DNA from: Carex sylvatica
Lineage: Eukaryota; Streptophyta; Magnoliopsida; Poales; Cyperaceae
Assembly (NCBI GenBank): GCA_964058845.1
Contig: CAXKVR010000418.1
Coordinates: 1-64,000, forward strand
Reading direction: 5' to 3'
DNA: 64,000 nt
Under the pieces are notes generated by a model. The model saw nothing but the letters and a program-made list of their open reading frames with translations, did not search any database and was not told the origin of the DNA. Position 1 is the stretch's first letter; each line of letters begins with the position of its first letter. Position numbers and translations under genes: made by a program. Shown piece by piece: positions 37,406 through 48,536 of this stretch.

Positions 37406-37409
<4 letters not shown>
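36993..37409. mobile_element. Hairpin MITE copy c (nearly perfect palindrome, youngest)
   Basis: Left arm 'gtctaccatacattgcaatg' and right arm 'cattgcaatgtatggtagac' match perfectly. The inner halves, including 'ccaaaccgttcatcttgttc' and its mirror, differ at only a few positions. It is flanked on both sides by (TA)n (36975-36992, 37410-37438). Confidence 0.85.
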
Positions 37410-37440
<31 letters not shown>

Positions 37441-37442
<2 letters not shown>

Positions 37443-37817
37443 AGGAGGGATCCAATTACCATAATTTTGAGTTACCACAACTATTTTTTACATTTTCAAA
37501 GTCTAAATCGTCGATCCAAACCGTTCAACATAATTCTTACAGTAAAATGTGCTTGCAGATCAAATTTTACATTTTTTTGAATTTATTTTACTATTTATTA
37601 AGTATTTTATAAAAACTAGTCAAATTCAGACCATTAAAATTTGTATCCATCTTAATAAATAGTAAAAATTAAAAAAAATATAAAATTTAATTTGGAAGCA
37701 TATTTTATTGTGGAGATCATGTTGGACGGTTTGGATTGACGAGTTAAAATTTGAAAATATAGAAAATAATCGTGGTTGCTCAAAATTGTGATAATCGGGT
37801 ACCCTCTCTCTCTCTCT
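37441..37817. mobile_element. Hairpin MITE copy d
   Basis: The outer arms 'ttaccataattttgagttac' and 'gctcaaaattgtgataatcg' mirror each other. The core 'gtgcttgcagatcaaatttt' is a variant of the family core. TA run on the left, (CT)n then TATA on the right. Confidence 0.75.
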
Positions 37818-38711
37818 ATATATTTTACAAGAGGTTTTTAAATGAAGATTTTTTTTGTAAATATTAAATAGTTGGTTGATTTAACCTCTAATTTTTACTA
37901 AAAAAAAATTTCAATTATATTTGCTACATGTAGATGGAATGAGTAGGTTATTATGTTATTTTAAAAGTACGTACGACCGCTTATGTTTATACAATACATG
38001 TTATGTTCATAAAAACACGCATTGCATCATCAACAATGTGCATATATATATATTTTTTTCGATTTTTTTTTTTTGTAGAAAATAAAATATTATTTAGTAA
38101 GTTGGAATTTCTGTTAAAATAACCATTACGTGTACTATCTGTGATCCACAACGCATGATATATTTCAAAATATTTCTAAAATTGCTCAATCGGGTTATTC
38201 ATGCATGCATTGAATCCACGTCACCAGCTTCGGCCAGCCTTTTCTATCTCTCCCCCTTTTTTGTATTGATGATTCCGTTTTTGCTTCATGGCCCCCTAAG
38301 AACCCGAACAGGTTTCGGTTGGCCTATATAAATTATACCGCCACACAATCAAAAATTCAAAAACACAGATTCAATCATAATTTATTGTGGCACTTGCAGT
38401 GTGGCACATTTTGCTGTGAACATCAACAGCCACATCGACAAGCAAATAGCAAAATAAGACATTATTAATTTCTTACTTGAACGGAAATCAAATATATTTT
38501 ACAAAATAAAAATTAATAAAAATAGTATCCCTATACGTACGTATTAATAAACGACAAAAATAAGACTTTATACTAGGTAGCTGAAGCAAGCACTTTTTTG
38601 TATTATATATTTTATATATTACAAATAATATTATGTGTCCTGAGAGCGACGTTTTTTTTTTCTTTTTTTTTTCTTTGCGTAATTGTGTTATATATATATA
38701 TATATATATAT
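37818..38711. other. Interval with a SINE scrap and a TA microsatellite
   Basis: Contains a truncated SINE tail (about 37835-37915, 'attaaatagttggttgattt' with an A-rich end), AT-rich sequence and (TA)n at 38690-38711. No gene. Confidence 0.5.
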
Positions 38712-39113
38712 GAACCTGCTAGCATGCTACGCGTAGCATAGAGGGTCTCCATGCAATGACTCAATATTTTACTTTTCAAAATTCTAACGGTCGATCCGAA
38801 CCGTTAATCTTGTTCTCCATATTAATATGTGTTTGGAGACAAAATTTTATATTTTTTGGATTTGTTTTACTATATTTTTAGATTTATTGAAAATCACTGT
38901 TTTTTATGGTCCAGATTTGCTGAAAACAGCGATTTTCAATAAATCTAAAAAAATAGTAATAAATTTCAAAAAAATCTAAAATTTGGTCTCCAAACACATA
39001 TTAATATGGAGAACAAGATGAACGGTTCGGATCGACCGTTAGAATTTTAAAAAGTCGAATATTGAGCCGTTGCACGGAGACCCTCTATGCTAAGCATAGC
39101 ATATTAGCATATT
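38712..39113. mobile_element. Hairpin MITE copy e
   Basis: The outer arms share 'agcatagagggtctcc' on the left with 'ggagaccctctatgct' on the right. The core includes 'ccatattaatatgtgtttgg' and its mirror. TA run on the left. Confidence 0.8.
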
Positions 39114-39120
39114 CCTATAT

Positions 39121-39510
39121 GAGGAGGGTTCAAATGCACTCAAATTTTGGTGCACCCAAATGCACCCTATCTTTTATCTCCATTTTCAAAGTCAAAACAG
39201 TTAATCTGAACCGTTAGATGCGATCTATATATTAAGATGTGCTTGGAGACCAAATTTTACATTTTTTGAAATTTGTTTACTACTTTTTTATATTTATTGA
39301 AAATCGCTGTTTTTTATGGTCCAAATTTGCTAAAAACAGCGATTTTCAATAAATCTAAAAAAATAGTAAAATTTTTTTAAAAAATATAAAATTTGGTCTC
39401 CAAGCACATCTTAATATATATATCGCATCTAATGGTTCAGATTGACTATTCAGACTTTGAAAACAGAGAAAAATGATTTGAAAGATAGGGTGCATTTGAA
39501 CCCTCATCTT
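39121..39510. mobile_element. Hairpin MITE copy f
   Basis: Outer arms 'gaggagggttcaaatgcac' and 'tgcatttgaaccctc'. Core as in copies e and g, with the loop word 'ctaaaaacagcgattttcaa'. Copies f and g are the only pair with the same outer arms. Confidence 0.8.
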
Positions 39511-39523
39511 CCTATATATATAT

Positions 39524-39909
39524 GAGGAGGGTTCAAATGCACCCAAATTTTGGTGCATCCAAATGGACCCTATCTTTTATCTCTATTTTCAAAGTCCGAA
39601 TAGTCAATCCGAACCGTTAGATGCGATCTATATATTAAGATGTATTTGGAAACCAAATTTTATATTTTTGGAATTTTTTTACTATATTTTTAGATTTATT
39701 GAAAATTGCTGTTTTTATGGTCCAGATTTGCTAAAAACAGCGATTTTCAATAAATCTAAAAAAATAGTAAAAAAATTTCAAAAAATGTAAAATTTGGTCT
39801 CCAAGCACATCTTAATATATAGATCGCATCTAACGGTTCGGATTGACTATTCGGACTTTGAAAACAGAGAAAAATGATTTGAGAGATAGGGTGCATTTGA
39901 ACCCTCCTC
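39524..39909. mobile_element. Hairpin MITE copy g
   Basis: Same outer arms as copy f ('gggttcaaatgcacccaaat' / 'gggtgcatttgaaccctcct'), followed by (TA)n and a long (AG)n tract (39932-39958). Confidence 0.8.
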
Positions 39910-39956
<47 letters not shown>

Positions 39957-39958
<2 letters not shown>

Positions 39959-40297
39959 TGACTAATATGCTTTCGGTAGCATATGGGCTGAAATGCTACC
40001 GATCCAAATTTAAAATTTCAAAATTCAAAAAGTCGATCTGAACCATTAGATGTGAAATCTATATTGAAATGTGTTTGGAGACTAAATTTTATATTTTTTT
40101 GAATTTTTTTTAACTATTTATTAAGCCACTTTGAAAATCGCTGATCCAACGGTTCAGATCGACTTTTTGGTCTCCAAGCACATTTCAATATAGAGATCGC
40201 ATCTAACGGTTCAGATCGACTTTTTGAATTTTAAAATTTCAAATTTAGACCGGTAGCACGTCGCCCAATATGCTACTGAAAGCATATTAGTCACTCT
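39957..40297. mobile_element. Hairpin MITE copy h
   Basis: Outer arms 'gtgactaatatgctttcggt' and 'ctgaaagcatattagtcac' are mirror images. The inner part on the right is shortened, and 'cagatcgactttttgg' is duplicated near the loop, which points to a template switch. (AG)n on the left, (TA)n on the right. Confidence 0.8.
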
Positions 40298-40914
40298 ATA
40301 TATATATATATATGTTTAGCTGAGGAGTGATATGTCACTAATTTGGGTTATGTCCCTAATTGATTTTGACATTCATTTTGAATCAACAATTTAAAATTTG
40401 AAAATAAAGATATGAACGGAAAATAAAATATATTTTTTTTTCAAAACACTAACTCAACTCAAAATAAAAGACCAATAAAAGATAATATAACTAGTTAACA
40501 TGAAAACGGTATAATTAGTTCCTTTATATTTTACAAAGGTCAAAGGACATATATACATCATATTTGAATTCATTTCATTCATGAATTACCGATGGTATCC
40601 ACTATTATATTCAAGTCACCATGAGAAATGAACATGTATTACATGCATGCAACCAACAAAAGAACCGTCACTTAAACATAGTATATATATATATAGTTGA
40701 AAGAGTCAAAAGACTCAAGCTATATATAATTAACTTGTCCCCTGACTGCACTACTATATATATTCATGTAACTTACCTCCTAAGTTTTTCAATTTAACAC
40801 ACTAAAAAAAAACAGAAAACCAAAGAAACAAAGAAAACCTCCAAACATCTTCCCAAAAAAACATAAAGACGAATTTCATGTCCGCATCTCCCCCTTGTAT
40901 AAATATATATATTT
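40298..40914. promoter_or_regulatory. Upstream region of DOG1-domain gene 2
   Basis: AT-rich. Two TATA-like words occur, near 40752 ('tatatatattc') and at 40898-40907 (TATAAATATA). Use of the second would place transcription start inside or just before the first ATG and would favour translation from the ATG at 40948. An upstream ATG at 40878 opens a short frame that overlaps the gene start. Confidence 0.4.
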
Positions 40915-41595
40915 ATGATGGGCACCTTGTCCCCTCAACACCCAGCTATGGATGCCTTGTACTCACAATGGCTCCATGAAAAACAAGACCTCTTGATTCA
41001 TCTCTTATCTGTACCGCAAGACCGTCCGGACCTCCAAATCCCTCTGATCAATCGTATGTTGTCGCACTGTGCCGAGTATTACAACCTCAAGTCTCTACTC
41101 GCTGAACAAGACATTTTTCAGGTATTCTCAGCTAACTGGCTTACTCCAGTTGAGCGGTCGTTCCTCTGGCTCGGCGACGTGAAACCCAGCATGATCTTTC
41201 AGTTTGTGCCATCAAGTCTCATCAATGATCAGAGAAGGATGATGGAGCAACTGAAAAGGCAGGTAGTGCAGAGACAAACAGAGTTGGAGGAAATGATGCG
41301 ACAGGTGGAGGAGACGATGACGGTCTTGATGGCTCTGGCAGCAGTGCATGGACCGATCAGAAATGGAGAGACGCGAGCTGATGTGGTACATAGGGTGGCG
41401 GAGATGATGCGCGCAGTGTTGTATGAGGCTGATAGGTTGAGGAAGCATGTTGTTATTAGGATAATTCAGATTCTAAGCACCGGTCAGACGATGCAATTCC
41501 TCGTGTTGGCGGCAAACTTCCATCTCGGGTTGCGCCGGTACGGTTTGCAGTCTTTGCACCGTATGGCACCCGAAACAATGATTAATTTTGGTTAG
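40915..41595 (+). CDS. DOG1-domain protein 2 (intronless)
   Basis: 226 aa from 40915, or 215 aa from the ATG at 40948, which matches the other two genes (MDALYSQWL). The full DOG1 domain is present: VPQDRPDLQIPLINRML, AEQDIFQVFSANWLTPVERS, FLWLGDVKP, a charged heptad-like stretch (KRQVVQRQTELEEMMRQVEE) and RIIQILSTGQTMQFLVLAA. It is the closest relative of the gene at 34572. Its 3' half and about 230 bp of downstream sequence recur in inverted orientation at 41958-42503, so the locus ends in a large palindrome. Function is inferred from the family only (dormancy- or development-related regulator). A transcript reading through the palindrome would form double-stranded RNA. Confidence 0.88.
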   Translation: MMGTLSPQHPAMDALYSQWLHEKQDLLIHLLSVPQDRPDLQIPLINRMLSHCAEYYNLKSLLAEQDIFQVFSANWLTPVERSFLWLGDVKPSMIFQFVPSSLINDQRRMMEQLKRQVVQRQTELEEMMRQVEETMTVLMALAAVHGPIRNGETRADVVHRVAEMMRAVLYEADRLRKHVVIRIIQILSTGQTMQFLVLAANFHLGLRRYGLQSLHRMAPETMINFG

Positions 41596-41823
41596 ATTTG
41601 GGGTGTTATCTGATCATGATATGTCTTTCAAATGGAGTGAGGTGGTTGGTTGGATATCGGATCAAATTCAGTTTAATACTCAGTTAAAGTTATCCAATTT
41701 ACATCAAGATACGCGTGCACTTATACATATAAAATATTAAAAATTATCTCTAAATTTTTAATGCGAATTAAATAACTCTTATCTGTCATCGACCGCCACC
41801 TATCCCCTTTCAAATCCGTTTTT
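41270..41823 (+). repeat. Palindrome, left arm (3' half of DOG1 gene 2 plus its 3' flank)
   Basis: Matches 41958-42503 in reverse orientation at roughly 85-90 percent by eye, with a 134-bp spacer between. It covers the last about 108 codons of the gene and about 230 bp beyond the stop. Confidence 0.85.
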
Positions 41824-41957
41824 CTTAGCCAACATAATTAAGTATAGCTCAAACATATAAATAATAATTAATTCGGAAAATTTAAATCAAATTAATATTA
41901 AATATCCCAAATTAAAACATGACAAACGACATCATTTACTGGTCAAAATACCAAATT

Positions 41958-42503
41958 AAAACGGATTTGAAAGGGAACAGGTCGCGGTCGATGACAGGTA
42001 AGAATTATTTGATTCGCATTAAAAAATTTAGAGATAATTTTAATTTTTTATATGTATCAAATGCACGCGTCTCTTGATGTGAATTGAATAACTTTGATTG
42101 AATATTAAACTGAATTTGATCCGATATCCAACCAACCACCTCACTCCATTCGAAAGACATGATCAGATAACACCTCAAATCTAGCCAAAATTGATCACTA
42201 TGTTGTGCGCCATACGGTGCAAAGACTTCAAACCGTACCAGCGCAACCAGAGATGGAAGTTTGCCTCCGACACGAGGAATTGCACCGTCTGACCGGTGCT
42301 CAGAATCTGAATTATCCTAATAACAACATGCTTCCTCAATCTATCAGCCTCCTACAACATTGCGCGCATCATCTCCGCCACCCTCTGTTCCGCATCACCT
42401 CTCACCTCTCCATCTCTGACCGGTCCATGCACCGCTGCCAGAGCCATCAAGGCCATCATCACCTCCTCCACCTGCCGTATTGTTTCCTCCGACTCTGTCT
42501 GTT
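41958..42503 (-). repeat. Palindrome, right arm
   Basis: Inverted partner of 41270-41823. Shared non-coding words include 'gaggtggttggttggatatc' (mirrored) and 'tttcaaatccgttt'. Its far end near 42503 is abrupt, inside the DOG1 coding sequence. Confidence 0.85.
42181..42503 (-). pseudogene. Partial DOG1-domain pseudogene (inverted copy)
   Basis: On the minus strand it reads the second half of a DOG1 protein: EETIRQVEEVMMALMALAA, then RVAEMMRAML, a TAG stop at 42352-42354 where gene 2 has a Tyr codon (TAT), then KHVVIRIIQILSTGQTVQFL and the final INFG with TAG at 42181-42183. It has no start, no N-terminal half and an internal stop. It is most similar to gene 2, from which it must have been copied. 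Confidence 0.88.
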
Positions 42504-43076
42504 TCTTCATTTCTCCCTGCCGCCATGGTTTCAGAGAGGGACAAGCTTATTTTCAGAGAGTAACAACATAGAATCGAATACGTTTTTTCATTAAATTCCA
42601 AAATCCATAAGAAGCAGTTGCGCCTCTTAGACCAATACAGATCCGCCCCTGATAGTTTCATTGTCACTTTTTGAATCGCATTCGAAAAGATCTAAAGCAA
42701 ACTCCTCATTCCAATGTGGTTTGTTAAACATGTACAAACCCTTAATTACCAATGATCAGGGCGGATTGCTCTCTGAAATTCATATCATATCATATCATAT
42801 ATCAAATGTTAAATCAAACATTAAAATTACCAAAATATAACATACGTTAACTATCAAACATATCTCATTTCCAAACAAATTGATGTCCAACGTACCTTGA
42901 TGTCCACGAACACGGGTACATATTATGATTCAAACAAAATATAATTTAAGACAATGATCAGAAAAATGTTACATATATAATCTGCCCACGTTAATTTCAA
43001 CATCAGCTCGACTCTTTTGAATACCTATATGAACTGGTGTACCTCGAAAATGATTTATCTTTTGTTGAGCACTTAG

Positions 43077-43116
43077 TTTTTTTTTTTTTTTTTTTTTGAG
43101 AAAGACTTGGTAACGC
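43077..43116 (-). mobile_element. Forty-base retroposon insert with target duplication
   Basis: A run of T followed by GAGAAAGACTTGGTAACGC is flanked by the perfect 14-bp repeat TGTTGAGCACTTAG (43063-43076 and 43117-43130). A poly(T) end with a long target duplication is the mark of LINE-type target-primed insertion, here in minus orientation and almost completely 5'-truncated. Confidence 0.75.
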
Positions 43117-43139
43117 TGTTGAGCACTTAGTCGATTACG

Positions 43140-43530
43140 AAAACCAAACCAAATGATCGGACAGAAATAACAAGATTATACCAAATGATCGAAGGATCAA
43201 TCACAAACATTTAGTTTATATCAAGCCTAAATTAAATGATCGGGTACAAATTAACAATCAGGTTAATTATATCAAAGCCGAATTAAAATGTCAGACACGG
43301 ATCTCGGTTTATATTAAACCCAAATTGAAAGATTGGGCACAAGCATCCAGTTATCTATCAAACCCAAATCAAAGAATAAGCCATAATCACCTATTTTAAT
43401 TATAAAGCCCAATATAATGATCGGGCACATGCATCCGTTTTAATATCAAATTCAATCAAAGTATCATGCACAAATAACCGGTTTATATTAAACCCAAATT
43501 GCATAATGAACACAAACATCTTGTTTATTT
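43140..43530. repeat. Degenerate tandem repeat, unit about 40-50 bp
   Basis: About eight or nine diverged units, each with an 'aaattaaatgatcgggcaca'-like word, a 'catcc.gtttatat' word and 'atcaaaccc'. The units are too diverged to give a fixed period. Non-coding. Confidence 0.6.
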
Positions 43531-44078
43531 CAAAATTAACAAAAAATAAAGAAAATATATTTGAAATAATTAAATCAAAACATTACCTCGTAACAGTACT
43601 CTTGAAATATTTTTTTATTATACCCACCTATGATGATTTTACTTAGCTACAGTAGTTAATTTGTAAGTTGGGAGGTTCTAAGCATAGTGACAAATGAATA
43701 GTTTAGATTTGGTTCAGTGGGATCAATAATTTGTTATTCGAGAATAATTCAGGAATAATTCGATGTCACAAGAAAACCCAAACTTCTCATATTTGCATTA
43801 TCAAGGACCGCACGTCTCAAAGTCCTCTTTCCAGCCAGGACCGAACACCTTTATATATTGCCCAACCGCAGAGCGGACATCTAATGCATCAAAAAAAAAA
43901 AAATCTTTTTTTTTTTTACATTTTTTTCGGGTTTTATTCGCGAATAATGCGAATAAAACGCATTATATATTTTTTCACGTGTTATTCGGTATTTGATTCA
44001 AAAACATCAAAAAAAAATTATACGCAAATTATACATGAATATATAATTCACGTACTATAGTAATTTGGGACTCCTAGG

Positions 44079-44148
44079 TAGAGGTGTAAATGGTCGTATA
44101 GTGATTAAACCGTATCTCTATCCGTTATAATTTTTCAGATACGGATAC
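44079..44148. mobile_element. Left part of a TIR element interrupted by LTR insertions
   Basis: Starts 'tagaggtgtaaatgg'. The sequence runs into 'cagatacggatac' and is cut by the solo LTR at 44149. It resumes at 54138 and ends near 54672 with 'tttacacccctag', the mirror of the start. Confidence 0.55.
44144..44148. repeat. Target duplication GATAC (left) of the solo LTR
   Basis: GATAC is repeated at 54138-54142, immediately after the LTR end CTATCA. Confidence 0.75.
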
Positions 44149-45997
44149 TGTTGGGATTTGTGGTACTTAAGGCAGCGATTTTAAAAAATTAACAAGAAAA
44201 GTACCAAAGGAACATCATGTGCGACTGAAACCAAAACAAAATATATTTTCAAATCAATGAGTATCATACCTTTAGTTTCTTGTCTCCAAACAAAAAATGA
44301 AGATCCTTGAGATGTAGGATTGTAGCCTCCACCTCATTGTTGATAGTGGTTGATGTCTTGCAACGCCTTGATGGTTAATACGTGCGTGACCTAGAACGCT
44401 TTGCACCAAGATTAGACTCGAAAGTAGAAGTCCTACAAGGTATCCACCAAAAAACTAATTAGAAACTAAATATTCCTCTTCCAAGATAGTACTAATTTGA
44501 TTGCTCCTTAATCCATATCCTCCAAAAAAACTTGATCTTGATTCTAGAGTTTGTTATTTTTCAACACATGAGAGATCAAAACTGAAGAAATAGAGTATTT
44601 CGGCAGAGTTTCAACTCTCTAAAACAAAGGATGATACTTCTAAGTAGTAGAGACCTCTTTAAATAGCCTACATACAGTTTACAAGCAGTTATCCACGTCC
44701 TAGATGTTTTTCCAATGATTTTCACTCAGCCAAAATTAGCATTCCAAAAAAACTGCTTTCTGTGCAGCTATTTTGACCTCAGTTTTGGCCGAAAACCGTC
44801 GATTTTGGCCTTGGCCGAACATATTGTTTTCTAGCACTTTGGTTTTGGCTAGGAACTGAGCCCGAAACTGTCCGAAACTGACTTTGTTTTGGCCAAAAAC
44901 TATTTATGTTTTGGCCATAAATTGTGATAAAAATTCACAACTCTTTGCAACTCACAAAAACTCCTTTTTGCAGCACACAAAGGTTCTTCCTACAGCCCAC
45001 AAAGGTTCTTCCTGCTTGATCTTTTTGAATATTTGAATTGAATTAAACTATTTAATTAAATCCAAAATAACATATAATTATACCCATAATTATTATCTCA
45101 TGTTTAGTTAGAGAAACCAATTTATTAAGCATATCACATATGTCAAATAAATCAAAGAACATTTCTAATTAATTCCTTATTAGTGTGACCTTGTGAGATC
45201 TATGTCATTTGGCAATAAAATCTGAAAAGACACAGATGATAAGGACTTGCTATATCACGATCCCTAAGGTAACAATTGTCTCGTGTCAATTTCATGTCTC
45301 ATGATATCATGAATAGATCCAAGGTAGAAATGTGTCATCATTGCAAATCTACTCATTTCTTAATTCTGAAATAATTCAGTAATTATGATTAACTCTTTAA
45401 TTATATGTGCACATATTTATATTATTTAATCAATGGGTCTAGTGATATCATCACTTATTTATATGAGGGACATTGGTATTCGTGATAATTACTATCTCTC
45501 CACATGAGAGACACATACTTAGATGGAATCTGTATGACTGCCAGTTACGAAGAACGTTGGATAATACCTAACGAATACGCATTATCATGTGAGAAAAATA
45601 ATAACCTCATACCTTAGAATTTCAGACACAAATAAAAATTAATGACACAAACATAATATATATTAAATGTTTTATTTTGGTCACGTCTAATCTCCTAATC
45701 TCCATCAGGTATCCATTTAATTAGATTGACAACTCATTGTCATATGATCTGCAGAACATGATCATCATTTAATCTAAATGTTAATATTTCATTGATAATT
45801 AATGTTCCTTGTTAATTACCAAGACTAGGTACACTTTAGAGTATTTATTAACTCCTTTATAGAGTTCTACAATTCCAAGTCCTCAACCTAAATGATCTAT
45901 AAGTAATAAAATGCTCAAGAAACAAGATGATAAATAAATCATCCAATTACATGAACAAAACTTAGAAAATAATCATCCTATGATTGGTTTCTAGATC

Positions 45998-46002
45998 ATA
46001 AC
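45998..46002. repeat. Target duplication ATAAC (left) of the Athila-like element
   Basis: ATAAC at 45998-46002 and 54126-54130 directly flanks the outer ends of the two LTRs. Confidence 0.9.
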
Positions 46003-47539
46003 TGTTATGCGCAAAGCATATACACAAAGCTTCAGTACAGCGAGCTGTACTTTGTTTAAAACCTTGATTTAGCTCCCGAATTAGATTGCAAGTATACAAC
46101 CTTTATCGAATGGTATAATCATGTATCGATCCACAGGGAACGATTCAATTCTGGACTTTAGCTTAGCTTAGTTAGGTACTAGAAGTAATGAAAGGGTAAT
46201 TTGGTTTGTTTATATTTTCTAAGTTCAATAACAGTAAATGACAGCAATTAAAAGTTTGGTTTACTTGATTATAAAATGAATTTTTCAGGATTTTAGACTT
46301 TGTCTTTCAACTCTGCCTCTCTGATCCCTTCACGCGACTCGCATACCTTTGTATGCGACCCGTGTGACGCGACCCGCATGCTCTCACATGCGAGTCGCGT
46401 GGAACTCGAGTGAATGCAGCATGTGTCTGATCTTTAGCTATTTACTTGTGTAAGGATCCATTGACCGTACCTAAAGTTCTTAAATCTCAACTCTCGTTAT
46501 ATGACTTAATGAACTTGGTAAGAAAATGCAACTTCACCTTCTTAGATCTCATACCTCTAGAGTATTCAATTCTAAGTCATTTGTCTGGTTTACTAAAGGT
46601 ATCCACTATTTTTCAATAGATGGAAATTTCACCTCTCAGTTACTATTGATCTCACATCTCAGATCAAAGATCTACCTCAAATACTTGATCTAATTGTAAG
46701 AAACATCAAGGCCAAAATACTAGAAGAGATGCTATAGACATTCAACAGTAGACAACAAGATTCATTGAAGTAATTTCAATCAAGCAATAGAAATAATACT
46801 CAGGCAAATGAACAGAAATATAAACTTAGATCTAAACATCATGCATTACAAAACAGAGTTTTAAACTACATCTTAACCCTAGAAACTAAAAGATCTACTC
46901 AATCATGATCAAGAAAGAAAGAAAGAAAGAAAGTAAAGAAAGAACAAATCATAATAAACCCGAAGAAGAAGAAAAGAAGATCTGTGAAGCTTTCCAATTT
47001 TCACTGCTCAGCTCTCCCGCTTAATCTCTCTTTTTGAACCTCTCCCTTCAATTCTCTTCGATCCTCTGGTTAGTGGCAGAGGATGTCCTTTTATAGCCTT
47101 CCCAAACGCCCCTTTCATCTTTGGGCCTTAATTGGGCCTCCGCCTTCTGCTCTGGAAAACTCCGATGCGGCTCGCGTCAGGGTTGATGCGGGTCGCATCA
47201 TAGTTTGTCTGATGGGGCTAGCGTCTGTGGTAGCATCAGAGTGGTAACGCGGGTCGCGTGGCATGGATACGAGTCGCATCAAAGTCTATCTGATGCGGCT
47301 AGCATCTGTGGTAGCATCAGAGTGGTAAGCGACTCGCGTGAGGGTTGATGTGACTCGCATGCACAGTCTCAAATTATCAGTTATCTTCTGATTTTGTCAA
47401 TTTATCTGCAAATAAGAATGAAAATGCATCAGTACCACATTCGATAGATATTTAATGTAATAGACGCTATTTAATTGTTTAAAACACAAATTTTGGTACA
47501 GAAATTGGTCTGAATAATAGATCAAATATGGTGATATCA
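46003..47539 (-). repeat. 3' LTR of the Athila-like element (1537 bp)
   Basis: On the minus strand it begins TGATATCACC and ends GCGCATAACA. TATAAAAG lies on the minus strand at 47105-47098. Twelve copies of the GCGACCCGC-type motif lie in it (46331-46400 and 47164-47361). A short palindrome GTACAGCgaGCTGTAC sits near the end. Confidence 0.9.
47098..47105 (-). promoter_or_regulatory. TATA box of the 3' LTR
   Basis: TATAAAAG on the minus strand, about 435 bp into the LTR and about 65 bp downstream of the palindromic motif cluster. Confidence 0.65.
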
Positions 47540-47550
47540 AATTCTCCCAA
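47540..47550 (-). other. Polypurine tract of the Athila-like element
   Basis: On the minus strand TTGGGAGAATT directly precedes the 3' LTR start TGATATCA, as expected for the plus-strand primer. Confidence 0.55.
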
Positions 47551-48536
47551 GCTGAAATATTGCTTGTCCTCAAGTAAAGAGTAATGCCCTAATAGATCCT
47601 AAATGTAAGGTAAATGTAAAAACTTACATGAGTTATTTATATCACTAATTTCGAAAATCATTTGGATAACAATTTGGACACGTCTTAAACCAATTTTAAT
47701 TCACTCCACATACTGACCACTTAAACCTCTCATTTTGAGATGTTTTGATATTCGTAAAGACGAATCACTCAAATATATCAATATTCATTCTTTAACTGAA
47801 GCTATACCCTTATTCGTGATAAATTATACAAGTTTAATGCCCCCCCCAAACTTGGTCCAAGTTTGAGTCAGAAAGTTGCGGACTTGGTGTGTTGGTATAT
47901 GCAGATATCATCTTATGTTCTGTCGAGCTCAAAGGCATCCAAGTGGATTGTGTCAGTACTCTTATTTTTGTTTCAACAATTGGGAGACGAGCTCAAAGGC
48001 ACCCCGAAGGACTTATTGCCATTACTCTTATGTTCTCCATCTTTTCAATTACTTTCAATTTTTTTTTAGCATATACCATGAATACACACATGCACTGGTA
48101 TTCTTTCATACTAATGGATATCCCAATCTTTCTTTATTGTTAAATCTCATTTTCCTCTATTGAAAGGTACAGTTCATATTCCAAATGTTTATTTGATACA
48201 AATTAGGTATTCATCCTTTCAATTTCTCAAAACAACCTCATTCTAATCAGTTATGTGGTCAACCATGGAGTTAGTTTTAATCAATTCAAGGTTATGTTAA
48301 TTATTACCAAAATGGTTTTCAAGACTACCTGATTCAAATATTGCACGTAAACATGGGTTAAACAAGAAAACAACTAAATCAACCCTGACGCTAGCCCCAA
48401 GTGCAGTCCGAGCTTTGTCCGCAAAGCTTCAAGACTGAAAGATAAAGAAAAGTAAAGCAAGGGGAAAGGAAAACAAACCTGATCACTACTGGGATGGAGG
48501 TGGATCGGGCCAGTACTCGTGCTCCTCACAGAAACG

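Larger units (their letters stand above)
42504..44078. other. Interval with a tiny retroposon insert and a degenerate tandem repeat
   Basis: No gene. Contains a (catat)n run near 42783, a 40-bp insert with a 14-bp target duplication (43077-43116), and a degenerate tandem repeat (43140-43530). Confidence 0.55.

Noticed and set aside
37230..37612. Frames of 82-92 codons in the hairpin elements
   Set aside because: They run through (TA)n and AT-rich arms and recur only because the hairpins are repeated.
42205..42594. A 129-codon plus-strand frame
   Set aside because: It is the antisense shadow of the inverted DOG1 pseudogene, which reads sensibly on the minus strand.
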